Part shown: positions 21,881 to 22,500 of the stretch, in pieces
How positions within the stretch are numbered: position 1 is the stretch's first letter
Layout of the letters: each line of letters opens with the position of its first letter
Assembly: GCA_963170055.1 (NCBI GenBank)
Contig: CAUJGJ010000318.1
Coordinates: forward strand, 467,781 to 490,280
Origin: Halisarca cf. caerulea
Taxonomy: Eukaryota > Porifera > Demospongiae > Chondrillida > Halisarcidae
Reading direction: 5' to 3'
Length of the DNA stretch: 22,500 bases
The notes under the pieces: generated by a model
Database searches by the model: none
What the model was told of the DNA's origin: nothing
Seen by the model: only the letters and a program-made list of their open reading frames with translations
Made by a program: the position numbers and the translations under genes

Positions 21881-22085
21881 GTAACCTATGACAATGACTG
21901 CACTTCAGTCTTGTCTGGACTTATAGGATTTGTGGTTTGCTCTGGCTTCTGTAGTGGTAATTATGATAACTCTATAATAATGTGCTATGTAGCAGATTCT
22001 GCACCTCTACAGTACTTGGGAATGTATAGTCACATGCATTTTAAAACTGTCTTAAATTCATAGCGTAGACGATATGTGTAGCTGC
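21881..22085. other. Spacer, nothing recognised
   Basis: No homology to the sequence that follows repeat copy 1, and no supported gene. Confidence 0.5.
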
Positions 22086-22111
22086 ATGTGTGTTTGTGTG
22101 TGTGTGTGTAC

Positions 22112-22146
<35 letters not shown>

Positions 22147-22374
22147 TGTGTATGTGTGCGTGTGTGTGTGTTTGTGTGTGTGTGGGGGGGGGGGGGTCTA
22201 TCTAGGATTAAATTTTTTTTTTGGGGGGGGGGGGAAGCCAGAGTATTATATGACTGCTGCGCAAGATATACACATAGATTTGATGCATGTATTGTATGTA
22301 TATAGAAGGGTGATGAGGGGGGGGGGGGGGGGGGGGGGGGTACTTACAAAGTATAGTAAGGGGAGGGGGGGGGG
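22086..22374. repeat. (GT)n followed by several long G runs
   Basis: GT repeats at about 22086-22183 run into G(13) at 22184-22196. Further runs are G(12) at 22223-22234, G(24) at 22317-22340 and about G(10) at 22365-22374. A short direct repeat (TTACAAAGTATAGTA) lies beside the last two. Read length and assembly errors are likely in such runs. Confidence 0.9.
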
Positions 22375-22400
22375 TAGTTACAAAGTATAGTAGGGAGCAG

Positions 22401-22401
<1 letters not shown>

Positions 22402-22465
<64 letters not shown>

Positions 22466-22466
22466 G
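22402..22466. repeat. (AT)n microsatellite
   Basis: About 60 bases of AT dinucleotides near the right edge. Confidence 0.95.
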
Positions 22467-22500
22467 TGGTGTCCTAGACATTATAAAACACATGCAGTGC

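Overview
The window looks like a piece of an animal nuclear genome, most likely a demosponge. Other early-branching animals such as cnidarians are not excluded. The evidence is AT-rich DNA with GT-AG introns of about 67 and 253 bases, very long (CA/GT)n, (CT)n and (AT)n microsatellites, MITE-like elements, and no bacterial-style gene packing. The main gene family encodes secreted proteins with a cysteine-rich C-terminal domain that I recall from many predicted sponge and cnidarian proteins. One member fuses this domain to a collagen triple helix. The species cannot be named from the sequence.

Layout. Bases 1-29 hold the first codons of a minus-strand family member that runs off the left edge. 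From about 440 to 5200 there are two duplicated promoter-like segments (440-735 and 4350-4655), a two-exon minus-strand gene fragment (1643-2441) that may derive from a MULE-type transposon, a region with ETS-like and YY1-like motifs, and a putative two-exon small membrane-protein gene (4803-5202). From about 6000 to 9900 there is a tandem duplication of roughly 2 kb. Its left copy is a decayed pseudogene (6559-7447) and its right copy is an intact 302-residue secreted protein gene (8708-9616). From 10605 to 12790 lie repeats that recur at 16505-17325 and 20078-21880. A third, plus-strand family pseudogene that overlaps no long open frame sits at 12908-13267.

At 14388-15068 a minus-strand gene with a clear TATA box encodes an unrecognised, cysteine-free secreted protein of 226 residues. 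At 18157-19554 a single-exon minus-strand gene encodes a 465-residue secreted protein made of signal peptide, about 41 Gly-X-Y triplets, a linker that may be helical, and the family domain. It lies between the two separated halves of a repeat that is contiguous at 10.6-12.8 kb. The right end is a 16-base minisatellite, a diverged repeat copy, and GT, poly-G and AT simple sequence.

How the genes fit together. Two intact genes, one edge fragment and two pseudogenes of one extracellular family lie in 20 kb. This fits birth-and-death evolution of a local cluster in a repeat-rich region. The three copies that cover the relevant part of the domain all carry an RGD tripeptide at the same place, so a cell-adhesion or matrix role is a reasonable but untested guess. 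Two short transposon-like insertions (12130-12334 and 15440-15612) can be recognised because the window also contains the matching empty site of each in a duplicated copy.
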